32,586 nt of DNA from Gammaproteobacteria bacterium (GTDB taxonomy: Bacteria; Pseudomonadota; Gammaproteobacteria; Pseudomonadales; PIVM01): positions 1-32,586 of the forward strand of contig PIVM01000051.1 of the NCBI GenBank assembly GCA_003353945.1, in the 5' to 3' direction. Both the position numbers and the translations under genes were made by a program. The notes below the pieces were generated by a model. It made no database searches. It had not been told where the DNA came from and saw only the letters and a program-made list of their open reading frames with translations. Of the stretch, positions 1 through 7,419 are shown piece after piece; within the stretch, counting starts at the first letter, position 1; each line of letters begins with the position of its first letter.

Positions 1-93
1 TTGATGTCTTGTATGCAGGATGCAATCAAATATATGTTTATATATCATCTAGATGCTTGGAAACAAAAACCCTACAAGGCTTCATTATAAGCT

Positions 94-462
94 CTATTTA
101 TAGCGCTTTGAATTGCCAACTACGAGGGAAGAATCAATGAGACGCTGCACTAGTAGTCGCTTAGCAGAACCGGTGACCATATTGGTAATTTCTCCCACCA
201 GATCAGTCACTGTATCGTTTATTTCTTCAAGCTCTTCATCGAGCATTCTTTTTGTGATTTCTAAAATTACGGGCTTGGAAAATGAAATGGCGAGCGTCCC
301 TTGGGTTTTTAACGAAGACATCGAAACAACGCCTGTCACATCGCCTGATGGTATGTCATTATTTTTTAATGCTACACGCCCTACAGTGATGTCCAGCGTT
401 GCCATTGACGCTAGCACATTAGACATTGAATTTATAAATGGATTGATAAATTCGACTTTCAT
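94..462 (-). pseudogene. CheX-like chemotaxis phosphatase, C-terminally truncated
   Basis: The 122-residue product starts MKVEFINPFINSM and contains GEITNMVTGSAK at about residues 90-101. This matches the CheC/CheX/FliY phosphatase signature, whose catalytic Glu and Asn correspond here to E91 and N94. CheX proteins dephosphorylate CheY-P or similar receiver domains and are usually about 150 residues. This one stops at residue 122, and the DNA beyond the stop (positions 1-93) does not encode the missing C-terminal strands in any frame I could follow. An AAAGG-type ribosome site lies upstream of the ATG. No chemotaxis genes are next to it. I infer a 3'-truncated remnant; a functional short form cannot be excluded. 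A longer ORF on the opposite strand (113-505) has no recognisable features and is treated as a shadow. Confidence 0.7.
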
Positions 463-1074
463 ACGATGCCCTTACCTTTCGCAATTAGTTTTGTGTTATT
501 TCTAGCCTTTGACATACAAAAATAAGGTTTTAACAGCAAAAATTATTTTTCAATCGGTAACTTGATTGTGGTTCATTGTGACCGCCTTATATGATAAATA
601 TTTCCTAATAATTGAATTAGCCATTCACATCGAGGATAAGTGCTTGTTGTGAACCAGTATAAATATCAGTTGATGTATTGGTATGATCATCAACGCCATT
701 CGTATGACAATATTCGCCAAGAACCCTACTTGTTTAATGTATTTGTTTCATTCTCCGTCCGCTTCCTGATTACGGATAATGACATACGATAGACGGCTGC
801 TACCCTCTCTATTCTTTACGATCTGTCCATAGTGGAGGCATCAAATTCGAATGACGCTATTATCCTTAATATGTATAAGGTGATATTGAAGGTGGCTTAT
901 CGTATCCAGACATTGGGGATACCGCTTAGAAAAATTTGAGTTGTGTATTGGGTGGCCTTGCCCTGCAAAAGGCGTGATGCTTTGGCTGAGCCATACCAGT
1001 CCAATGCCGGTCTTGTCATGATAGCTTTGTATGCTACCATGTGTATAACAGTGTGTGAATAAAGGTGTAAAACA
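463..1074. other. 612-bp stretch with no recognised gene
   Basis: This AT-rich stretch lies between the cheX-like remnant and vapB. Short open frames occur on both strands (for example 897-1142 on the minus strand), but none has a ribosome site together with a recognisable protein. I saw no strong hairpin or direct repeat. It should contain the promoters of the divergent cheX-like gene and of vapBC, but I could not place them with confidence. Confidence 0.5.
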
Positions 1075-1269
1075 ATGGCTACAAATCTCTCTATTGATAC
1101 GGATTTACTTGATGAAGCACTGCGTATCAGTGGTTTAAACACAAAAAAAGATACTGTAAATCAAGCTCTTATGGAGTTTGTACAGCGAAGAAAACAACGA
1201 GAGATCATTGATTTTTTTGGAAAACTACCCTGTGACGAAAATTACAACTACAAAAAGGGACGCAAATGA
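1075..1269 (+). CDS. vapB: VapB-family antitoxin
   Basis: This 64-residue protein starts MATNLSIDTDLLDEALRIS and carries TKKDTVNQALMEFVQRRKQ. That is the usual N-terminal DNA-binding region of short VapB (DUF2191-like) antitoxins, followed by a basic and then aromatic tail (IIDFFGKL) of the kind that wraps the toxin groove. AAGG at 1062-1065 lies about 9 bases before the ATG. Its stop overlaps the start of the downstream PIN-domain toxin by 4 bases (ATGA), the standard antitoxin-toxin coupling. It should neutralise VapC and, with VapC, repress its own promoter. The family call rests on pattern and context. Confidence 0.85.
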   Translation: MATNLSIDTDLLDEALRISGLNTKKDTVNQALMEFVQRRKQREIIDFFGKLPCDENYNYKKGRK

Positions 1270-1673
1270 GCGGAGTTATTGTAGATACTTGTATGTGGTC
1301 ACTGGCATTCAGAAGCAAAACATCACGAGAAAAAAATGTTGCCAACGAACTCACAAAACTAATTGATGAAAACCGCGCAAAAATAATTGGCCCAATTCGA
1401 CAAGAGGTTCTTTCCGGCTATAGCAAATACGCTGATTATGAGAAGCTCAGAAATAAACTACAGTATTTCCCGAACGAAATTATTATTGATTCAGATTACG
1501 AAGCAGCTGCAGAATACTCAAACTTGTGCAGAAATAAAGGCGTACAAGGATCTCATATTGACTTTTTGATTTGCGCCATTTCAACTAGATTAAAAATGAA
1601 AATATACACAAGCGATAAAGACTTTGTTCACTATGCTGACTATTTGCCTATAGTGATTTATGGTGAAAGCTGA
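1266..1673 (+). CDS. vapC: VapC-family PIN-domain ribonuclease toxin
   Basis: This 135-residue protein has the PIN-domain acidic set. D7 lies in the N-terminal strand (VIVDTCMW), E47 in RQEVLSGY, D99 in GSHIDFLICA and D117/D119 in YTSDKDF. These residues coordinate Mg2+ or Mn2+ in VapC endoribonucleases, which typically cleave tRNA or rRNA and so stop translation. All four acidic positions are present, so the toxin looks intact. It overlaps vapB by 4 bases. The pair lies between a truncated chemotaxis gene and a reduced metal locus, the sort of accessory spot where such modules accumulate. The RNA target cannot be read from sequence. Confidence 0.9.
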   Translation: MSGVIVDTCMWSLAFRSKTSREKNVANELTKLIDENRAKIIGPIRQEVLSGYSKYADYEKLRNKLQYFPNEIIIDSDYEAAAEYSNLCRNKGVQGSHIDFLICAISTRLKMKIYTSDKDFVHYADYLPIVIYGES

Positions 1674-1813
1674 CGTTGCGCTTTGCTGCAAATGTAGCGA
1701 TAGCAATACAACAAGCCACTCCCGTAGACATATTCGTTTTTACTCTGATCCCGAATATCCAAAAGCCGGGTTAAGATTGCGCTCGGTTAATATACTCGTT
1801 AAACTCATCGCCG

Positions 1814-2266
1814 ATGATGATCTTCCGAAAAATCAAAAAAGAAACCTTGTTTCCCTGGGCGATATTGCTTTCGATGGCAATTTTGTGTGCCCAGTGTGTA
1901 AAGCTCCATGTACACGACACGAATCATGACTTTGGTCAGCAACATGGCCCACTTACTGCTAATGATGTTGAGGGAGAGGCTGTAGGAGAGGTTGAGGGAC
2001 ATTCGCATCTTACTGTGGCACATCTATCGGCAGATACTTCTCATGCCGATCATCACGATGAGGTGCTTTCGGAGGTTGATGCAAGTCCCGATGTATTTCT
2101 GAATAAGGTTGCCAACAACATCCCGGTCTTGGCTTTATTAGCAGGCATTCTTATTTTATGCTTGTTAGCCATTTATCGATACCCAATCCATCGCCGTCGA
2201 CATAACGATGCTCTCTCTTTTTGGCGATATTATCATTCTCCACCGCTTCGCGCCCCTCCACTCTGA
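1814..2266 (+). CDS. Histidine-rich membrane protein of a heavy-metal locus
   Basis: The 150-residue product has an N-terminal hydrophobic segment (about residues 12-28) leading into CVKLHVHD. An acidic, His-rich periplasmic stretch follows (GHSHLTVAHL, HADHHDE), then a second membrane segment (about 103-121). The basic, proline-rich tail ends HSPPLRAPPL. I know this overall pattern from small proteins that precede CzcCBA/CusCBA-type efflux operons, but I have no named family for it. A role in periplasmic metal binding or sensing is inferred. No good ribosome site precedes the ATG pair at 1814/1817, so the start is uncertain. An overlapping ORF at 1660-1929 was judged a shadow. Confidence 0.65.
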   Translation: MMIFRKIKKETLFPWAILLSMAILCAQCVKLHVHDTNHDFGQQHGPLTANDVEGEAVGEVEGHSHLTVAHLSADTSHADHHDEVLSEVDASPDVFLNKVANNIPVLALLAGILILCLLAIYRYPIHRRRHNDALSFWRYYHSPPLRAPPL

Positions 2267-2416
2267 GCTTATTCATCCTGAATAGCTTTATTTGTATGTA
2301 CAGATCCCAATCAGATCCGCGAGGCTCTGTGCTGCCGTATTTTTTTATCAGCCAAGCAATCATTTAGGCCGTTGGGCTGATGCTATATAAGTACACATTA
2401 TTGTGGAGTAATACTC

Positions 2417-2725
2417 ATGAAAGTATTGACGATTGTTGTTCATACCAATGTTCAACAGGAACTGACTGATCTGCTGCGAACGATGGACCCGGTACGTGGT
2501 TTTACTTTCAGTCATGTGGAAGGTCACGGGGCCGAAGTTGAAAGCGACGCATTTTTTTCAGCACGAGATGAGGTGGTTGGCTATGTGCCACGAATACGGG
2601 GAGATATCCTGCTTGAGGATAGCGATGTGGATGACGTACTGGCGATAATTTGTGAAACAAAAAACAGGATTTCAGGCCATGGGATCTACTGGGTAACGCC
2701 CGTAGAGAAAGGTGGCAAATTATGA
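2417..2725 (+). CDS. DUF3240 family protein
   Basis: This 102-residue protein starts MKVLTIVVHTNVQQELTDLL and contains FTFSHVEGHGAEVESD. It matches the DUF3240 family of small, PII-like folded proteins that usually lie directly downstream of CusA/CzcA RND efflux genes. Its exact role is unknown; a regulatory or metal-sensing role is only inferred from that association. GGAG at 2405-2408 sits 8 bases before the ATG. The stop overlaps the start of the HupE-like gene by 4 bases (ATGA), so the two are translationally coupled. The expected RND pump genes are absent upstream. Confidence 0.75.
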   Translation: MKVLTIVVHTNVQQELTDLLRTMDPVRGFTFSHVEGHGAEVESDAFFSARDEVVGYVPRIRGDILLEDSDVDDVLAIICETKNRISGHGIYWVTPVEKGGKL

Positions 2726-3996
2726 TAAGCAGAGACGTTGGGCTGCCCGTTCACGAAAAACAAAGATTGCCCTGGGATGGTCAGTGCATAGCAAACTTAA
2801 CAAAGGGTCTTTATAAGGCGTTATTAACACGCAAGCTGTTTTTCCTGTTTGCTGGAATGTTTTTATTTACCTTATTATCAACAATGGTGAATGCACATGG
2901 TATGTCAGAAGCCGAAAAACAGTCCATTATCGATGGTGGAAATTTTCGCTATATGTGGCTAGGTGCCACACATATGCTGTCCGGCTACGACCATTTAGCA
3001 TTTGTTTTCGGGATTATCTTTTTTCTAACCAGCTTTCGTGATATTGCCAAATATATTACAGCGTTCACGCTTGGGCACAGTGTCACGCTTATCTATGCCA
3101 CATTTAACGCGATTCAGCTCAATTACTTTCTCATCGATGCAGTGATTGCGCTGAGCGTCTGCTATATAGCCTTTGCTAATATTGATGGATTCCGTAAATA
3201 CCTCAGCATAAATCCACCCAATATGATGTGGATGATTGTTGGTCTCGGTTTAATTCACGGTTTTGGTTTGTCGACACGTCTGCAGGAACTGCCTTTGAGC
3301 GAGGATGCGTTGTTGCTGAATATTGTCTCGTTTAATGTCGGCGTCGAACTGGGACAGATCAGTGCGTTAAGTGCAATGCTGTTACTGATAGCCGCTTGGC
3401 GCAAAAGCCATTTTTTCCAAACGTTTAGTGTGATTACAAGCTATGGGTTGATTATTATTGGCAGTTTTCTTTTCCTTATGCAGATGCATGGGTATACCCA
3501 TACCAGTAATCCAGAGGAGTTTGCTGTCGCTATGCAAACACCTCAATTTAACAGTGACAATGCCAACACCACAGATTCCACAGCAATGACTGTTGCTGAT
3601 CCTGCCCGGTGGCAGGATTCCATCAGCATAATCATCCCCGCTAGGGGAGACAAGGAATATAAGCTGCATATCTCGAATGGGAAACAATTCGAATATGAAT
3701 GGAACACAGAAGGAGAACCACTCTTTTTTGATTTTCATGGTGAACCAAAAGGCGATAAAACAGGTTTTTTCCAAAGCTATAAAAGGAGTACGGACAGTGC
3801 GTTTACAGGATCTCTAACAGCGCCTTTCGAGGGCACACATGGCTGGTACTGGAAAAACAACAGTCTGTCACCGGTTAACATTACATTGAACATTAAAGGT
3901 GAATATCAACTTATCGATTCAAAAAAGGAGAGCAAAGAAGAGAAACAACCCACCAAATCGGCTACTACAACCCACAAAAGTATCGGCTCATTATAG
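2722..3996 (+). CDS. HupE/UreJ-like membrane protein with extra C-terminal domain
   Basis: The 424-residue protein has a membrane segment at about residues 38-57 ending in VNAHG, which looks like a signal sequence. A HupE/UreJ_2-type core of about 190 residues follows, with H-x4-GYDHLAF, TLGHSVTL and LIHGFGLS, the His-rich motifs thought to handle nickel or cobalt. After about residue 260 comes a soluble region with DSISIIIPARGDKEYKL and EGTHGWYWKNN, then a polar Lys/Glu tail. This extension is long compared with plain HupE (about 200 residues). The unusual N-terminus of about 40 residues may not be translated, but the 4-base overlap with DUF3240 supports the listed start. Metal uptake or release across the inner membrane is inferred. 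Confidence 0.75.
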   Translation: MISRDVGLPVHEKQRLPWDGQCIANLTKGLYKALLTRKLFFLFAGMFLFTLLSTMVNAHGMSEAEKQSIIDGGNFRYMWLGATHMLSGYDHLAFVFGIIFFLTSFRDIAKYITAFTLGHSVTLIYATFNAIQLNYFLIDAVIALSVCYIAFANIDGFRKYLSINPPNMMWMIVGLGLIHGFGLSTRLQELPLSEDALLLNIVSFNVGVELGQISALSAMLLLIAAWRKSHFFQTFSVITSYGLIIIGSFLFLMQMHGYTHTSNPEEFAVAMQTPQFNSDNANTTDSTAMTVADPARWQDSISIIIPARGDKEYKLHISNGKQFEYEWNTEGEPLFFDFHGEPKGDKTGFFQSYKRSTDSAFTGSLTAPFEGTHGWYWKNNSLSPVNITLNIKGEYQLIDSKKESKEEKQPTKSATTTHKSIGSL

Positions 3997-4008
3997 GAGA
4001 CTATCAAG

Positions 4009-4350
4009 ATGAATTTTAAAGCAATATTATTCGGCATGGTATTAAGTATTTTTTCGTTGGTGACCATCGCAGGCACAGGCCATGACCATTCCTCCCCCAA
4101 CCCTGTCAGCCAAAGTCAAGCCGAAGCGATAGCGTTGGACAGTGTTTCAAAACTAGCAGAGAAAGGAAAAATTGATGGCAGTTGGAAATCAATAAAGGTG
4201 TCAAAGTCAGAGAAGAAAGAATTTGGCGGTCACATGGAGTGGATGATTATTTTTGTAGACAAGAAAATAGCCGACCCAGCGCAACAGACGCTCTATGTTT
4301 TTCTGTCGTTGGGTGGTGAATATCTAGCTGCGAATTATACGGGTGAGTGA
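4009..4350 (+). CDS. DUF6488-like small secreted protein
   Basis: This 113-residue protein has a signal peptide (residues 1 to about 22, ending TIAG) followed by GHDHSSPNPVSQSQAEAIAL. Its C-terminal half contains HMEWMIIFVDKK and LYVFLSLGGEYLAANYTG. It resembles the DUF6488 family, small periplasmic proteins commonly found beside HupE-like and metal efflux genes. It begins 12 bases after the HupE-like stop, with TAGGAG upstream, so it is the last gene of this metal operon. A periplasmic metal-related accessory role is inferred from its neighbours and the GHDH motif. Confidence 0.65.
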   Translation: MNFKAILFGMVLSIFSLVTIAGTGHDHSSPNPVSQSQAEAIALDSVSKLAEKGKIDGSWKSIKVSKSEKKEFGGHMEWMIIFVDKKIADPAQQTLYVFLSLGGEYLAANYTGE

Positions 4351-4376
4351 GGCAAGGAAAAAGGGGGCGAGGTATT

Positions 4377-4410
4377 AGGGCCGCGGAAAAAATAAATTTT
4401 TCGAGGCCCT
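4377..4410. repeat. 34-base hairpin repeat, copy 1
   Basis: An imperfect palindrome runs from AGGGCC through a six-base loop (AATAAA) to GGCCCT, with a stem of about 14 base pairs. It differs from a second copy at 18967-19000 by one base (T at 4401, C at 18991). In the second copy the stem is better paired. No T-run follows, so it is not a textbook terminator. It is a dispersed structured repeat of unknown origin. Confidence 0.8.
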
Positions 4411-4439
4411 TATAGATTGCTCACATTGAGCAATCTATA
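4411..4439. repeat. Perfect 12-bp palindrome with 5-base loop
   Basis: TATAGATTGCTC pairs perfectly with GAGCAATCTATA around the loop ACATT. It starts one base after the previous hairpin. The right arm and loop recur in a degenerate copy at 5227-5261. It could act as a bidirectional terminator-like structure or a protein site; neither can be decided from sequence. Confidence 0.75.
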
Positions 4440-4452
4440 CTCGCCAAGTAGA

Positions 4453-4472
4453 AGGCAGGAGCACACCTGCCT
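4453..4472. terminator. Third hairpin of the cluster, possible weak terminator
   Basis: AGGCAGG (4453-4459) pairs with CCTGCCT (4466-4472) around AGCACA. It follows the other two hairpins downstream of the metal operon and upstream of the converging gamma-glutamylcyclotransferase gene. It lacks a clear T-run, so a terminator role is only tentative. Confidence 0.4.
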
Positions 4473-4568
4473 CCCCTCATCATCACTTCTGACAATCATT
4501 TAGGCTAATGTTACTCTGACTCCAACACCTCTTTTTAACCAGATCTTGGTGGTCAGGCCAAGCAATTT

Positions 4569-5060
4569 TCAACTGTATATTGCACGTTGCTCGGCATCTC
4601 TTTTTGTATCCATATCTTCGATACTTTCCGTTGACTGGATATCTTTTAAATATTGCTCTGGTACATTAGTCTCTTTTGCACCAACAATGACATGATTAAG
4701 ATACCATGAATAAGGTTTTAAAGATGGATCAATTCGAGTTGCGTAATAAGTCACTGCTTCAATTAATTCTCCTGCATCATTTTGTACTTTTACAATTTTC
4801 TCCTCGTATCCATACCCTAAACCTTCCGCTTCGTCCAGAACTGGCTTTTCACGTCGAGATATCTCAAAAAGTGCGCCAATGACTGAATCTGTAGGATTCT
4901 CAGTATGGAAAGCATCACACTTTCCTGATCCATCATTGCTGATTTTATGAAAACGTAAATCATGTTGTTCGAGATTGAAAACACCAAGCCTCTCCGCGCC
5001 AGGAACTCGTCCTCTTAATCTCGCCAGAGACATATTGGATCCATATGCGAAATACTTCAT
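4569..5060 (-). CDS. Gamma-glutamylcyclotransferase family protein
   Basis: This 163-residue protein starts MKYFAYGSNMSLARLRGR. The YGSN motif (6-9) forms the substrate-binding loop of the GGCT-like fold, and E79 in LDEAEGLGYGY matches the catalytic Glu of the LDxxEG motif. Such enzymes release 5-oxoproline from gamma-glutamyl compounds, but the exact substrate is not predictable. Length is normal for the family. GGAAAG lies just before the ATG. It faces the DUF6488 gene across the hairpin cluster and is divergent from the DUF411 gene. Confidence 0.85.
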   Translation of the reverse strand: MKYFAYGSNMSLARLRGRVPGAERLGVFNLEQHDLRFHKISNDGSGKCDAFHTENPTDSVIGALFEISRREKPVLDEAEGLGYGYEEKIVKVQNDAGELIEAVTYYATRIDPSLKPYSWYLNHVIVGAKETNVPEQYLKDIQSTESIEDMDTKRDAEQRAIYS

Positions 5061-5226
5061 ATTCTTTCCGATACAGTTAACGAGGCTTTAGAAAAACTCC
5101 AATTTGTAGATGTTGTTCTCTTTTACAGCCAAACCACTACAGTTTCTGAAATTTCAATATTTTTTATAATATACGTTTCGTTCTAATAAAATGGGACACC
5201 CATTAGCCAGCCGGTGTCAATAGAGT

Positions 5227-5261
5227 GATTATACATTATTCACATTGAGCAATCTATAATC
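5227..5261. repeat. Degenerate copy of the 4411-4439 palindrome
   Basis: The right half (CACATTGAGCAATCTATA, followed by ATC) repeats the loop and right arm of the palindrome at 4411-4439. The left half has diverged and pairs with the right arm with three mismatches over 15 positions. This makes it a second, decayed member of the same short repeat family about 800 bases away. Confidence 0.65.
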
Positions 5262-5317
5262 CCTCCGACCCCATTGTTAGATCACCCCCGACGGGAGCAT
5301 CAATCTCATGAGCAAGC

Positions 5318-5346
5318 TTGCACATGAACCGGGCATTCACGATAAT
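5318..5346 (+). promoter_or_regulatory. Sigma70-type promoter for the DUF411 gene
   Basis: TTGCAC (5318-5323) and GATAAT (5341-5346) are separated by exactly 17 bases, matching the -35 and -10 boxes at five of six positions each. The -10 ends 43 bases before the ATG at 5390, leaving room for a short leader. No second box set of this quality was noticed in the region. Confidence 0.6.
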
Positions 5347-5389
5347 AATGTAGCTATTTAACATCTCTAGCTAATACGAGAATTTAATT

Positions 5390-5854
5390 ATGAACATATC
5401 CTTTATTCAGAGAACTTTGATATCGCTAATTCTCTTGTTGATGGCAGTAGTAGTCACAGCGGGTAACCAAACAGATAAACCAGAGATGGTCGTCTACAAA
5501 TCCCCAACCTGTGGATGTTGTGGAAACTGGATCAAACACGTAGACGCGGCGGGTTTTAAGACCTCAGTGCAAAACCTACCGAATCTGGATGCCATTAAGC
5601 AAAAGTACGGTATAGATCGCAAACTGCAATCCTGCCACACAGCCATCATTGACGGCTATTTCGTTGAAGGGCATGTTCCAGCAGACGTTATTCAGCGTTT
5701 ATTGCGTGAACGCCCGGATGGCGCTGTCGGTTTGACGGCACCTGGAATGCCGATAGGCAGCCCTGGCATGGAAATGGGAGCGCGTAAAGATCCTTACGAT
5801 GTGCTATTAGTAATGAACAACGGTGATACCCGTGTCTACCAACATATTGAATAG
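5390..5854 (+). CDS. DUF411 family periplasmic metal-binding protein
   Basis: This 154-residue protein has a signal peptide (residues 1 to about 24, ending VTAG). It then has the DUF411 signatures: SPTCGCCGNW with C41, C43 and C44, then SCHTAIIDGY with C82 and H83, and VEGHVP with H95. Family members occur in copper and other metal resistance loci and have a thioredoxin-like fold with Cys ligands. Copper binding is known only for some relatives and is inferred here. The conserved GLTAPGMPIGSPGME segment is also present. It has its own promoter and stands alone, fairly close to the metal operon at 1814-4350. Confidence 0.88.
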   Translation: MNISFIQRTLISLILLLMAVVVTAGNQTDKPEMVVYKSPTCGCCGNWIKHVDAAGFKTSVQNLPNLDAIKQKYGIDRKLQSCHTAIIDGYFVEGHVPADVIQRLLRERPDGAVGLTAPGMPIGSPGMEMGARKDPYDVLLVMNNGDTRVYQHIE

Positions 5855-5960
5855 CATGGTAAAGCGATGCTATACCTCAGCGTTCAGCAAGACAGGTGTT
5901 TCACAGTGTGACCCGAGAGCCTGACCGAGAGACGTTTGGTAAAACTCAATTAAAACAACC

Positions 5961-6866
5961 TTAGAGCTGCTTAAGTAAAAATGACAGCTCTATATCGGCA
6001 GCACGGTCATGTTGCTCATGCCCACTGTACACAACAAAATGATCGCCAGGCACTGATTCAACTGTTAAATCAGAAATTTTTTCGCTAATACGTTCGATGG
6101 GCTCACTGGGCACGCCCTGATCTTTTTCCGCATAGACAATTAACACTGGGCATTTAATCTTGTCTGCAGTATCAATCGGGCTGTAGCTACCACACTTAAA
6201 TAATGAACGAGCTGGTATAGCGTTTTCCCATTTTGTTTCTGCTGGGAGCAAAGAATGGTACTCATTTGCCCAGGTGGGATGATTCATAACTCCAAACCGC
6301 TTAGGTTCAGCCACCACCGGTATTTTGTAGTCTGACAGGCCAAAGCCATTCAGGATAGTGTCCCAAAGGGCTCGACTTGCCCCCCGCAAAGCGTGTTTGA
6401 TGCCGACCTGTTTGAAGGCGGCAGTTGCGCATAAGTAGGGTACTTGTGAAACGACCGCTTTGACGGTTTGATCCTGTGCTGCAAGTGTGATTACATGACC
6501 ACCAGCAAATGAACTTCCCCAGATGCCAAGGCGTTTACCATCAATAGCACGACACTCACGAGCAAACGCTAATGCAGCTCGCCAATCTTCCAGCTGCATG
6601 TTCGGATCAATTAATTGACGAGGATCGCCTTCGCTGTCGCCAAAACCTCGATAATCGAAAAGCAAGGCAGCAACGCCAGCGGAGGCAAACTTTTCTGCAA
6701 AACCAAGCAGACCAAACCGATATTCAGCACCGTAACCATTTGCCATAACCACGACTGGATGCTGACTCTCTTTGGTAGTATTTGCAGGATAATAGATTGC
6801 ACCTCTACATACCTTGCCTAGACTGACAAATTGTATCTCTTCAATTTTGAAACTTTTCTCTTCCAT
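5961..6866 (-). CDS. Alpha/beta hydrolase
   Basis: This 301-residue protein has the fold's landmarks in order. There is an oxyanion-region strand (PVVVMANGYGAEYRFG), then the strand LLFDYRGFGDSEGDPR, a nucleophile elbow GIWGSSFAGG with likely S119, an acid in IVYAEKDQGVP, and a C-terminal His in PGDHFVVYSG. The pattern resembles the YcjY/dienelactone-hydrolase-like group. The nucleophile motif reads G-S-S-F-A instead of strict GxSxG, which is tolerated in some relatives. The protein is cytosolic, with no signal peptide. The substrate is unknown. It is transcribed alone, leftward, and its upstream ribosome site is weak. Confidence 0.85.
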   Translation of the reverse strand: MEEKSFKIEEIQFVSLGKVCRGAIYYPANTTKESQHPVVVMANGYGAEYRFGLLGFAEKFASAGVAALLFDYRGFGDSEGDPRQLIDPNMQLEDWRAALAFARECRAIDGKRLGIWGSSFAGGHVITLAAQDQTVKAVVSQVPYLCATAAFKQVGIKHALRGASRALWDTILNGFGLSDYKIPVVAEPKRFGVMNHPTWANEYHSLLPAETKWENAIPARSLFKCGSYSPIDTADKIKCPVLIVYAEKDQGVPSEPIERISEKISDLTVESVPGDHFVVYSGHEQHDRAADIELSFLLKQL

Positions 6867-7419
6867 CTATTTCTACCAAAATTATTAGATTTATATATCG
6901 GCACCAACTTAAGGCTTGGAAAGAAATAACTTTGCATTTTGGGTGTTGAGACGACCGACTGGCGATGGCGCAGAAACGAAGTAATAGTGGCCTATTTCGA
7001 GTTTTCGCAAGAGCCCCACGAAGTGTTTTGGGTACGAAACCACCACTGCCCTACTCGCCAATACTTCTTCCATATCCAGGAAGCCTGACGTGAATCGATG
7101 ACAAAGCTATATCACATGGCCGAATATTTGGCTAGGATAGCGGTAACGCTTATGGTTTGTCACGCCAATCTATTATTCAGCCAATTGGCGGCAGGTAAAT
7201 TTCCAATTTACATGAATCCATGTAACGCGAATCCATGTAGGACGCTCAACGTTGTTCCTGCCTCCTATAACGCAGCTCCCTATAAAAAACTGCAGGGCAA
7301 TAGATGTAGATCTATATACTGCGCCAATACAGTTAACATGAATTACAGATCATGTTACTTTATCACGGTTCTTTGTCTTTACTTTCCCATAACCGTCAAG
7401 GTAATTAATGGAGATCATT
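6867..7419. other. 553-bp intergenic stretch, possible small decayed ORF
   Basis: No confident gene lies here. On the minus strand, 6909-7073 is open for 54 codons (starting MEEVLASRAVVVSYPKHF) and reads rather like real protein, but it lacks a ribosome site and a known match. It may be a gene fragment. A direct repeat GAATCCATGTA occurs twice near 7213-7239, and a 7-bp stem pairs 7163-7169 with 7184-7190. The plus-strand ORF 7098-7502 overlaps the Usp gene in another frame and was rejected. Confidence 0.4.

Larger units (their letters stand above)
5061..5389. other. 329-bp divergent intergenic region
   Basis: This region separates the divergent GGCT and DUF411 genes. It holds a degenerate hairpin repeat (5227-5261) and a good sigma70 promoter facing the DUF411 gene (5318-5346). 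I saw no convincing MerR-type operator. No coding sequence is apparent. Confidence 0.6.

Noticed and set aside
897-1142. 81-codon minus-strand ORF overlapping the vapB start
   Set aside because: It has no ribosome site and no similarity, and it covers the vapB leader and start.
1660-1929. 89-codon ORF with several Cys residues overlapping vapC end and the His-rich gene
   Set aside because: It overlaps two better-supported genes, and the Cys spacing does not form a recognisable zinc ribbon.
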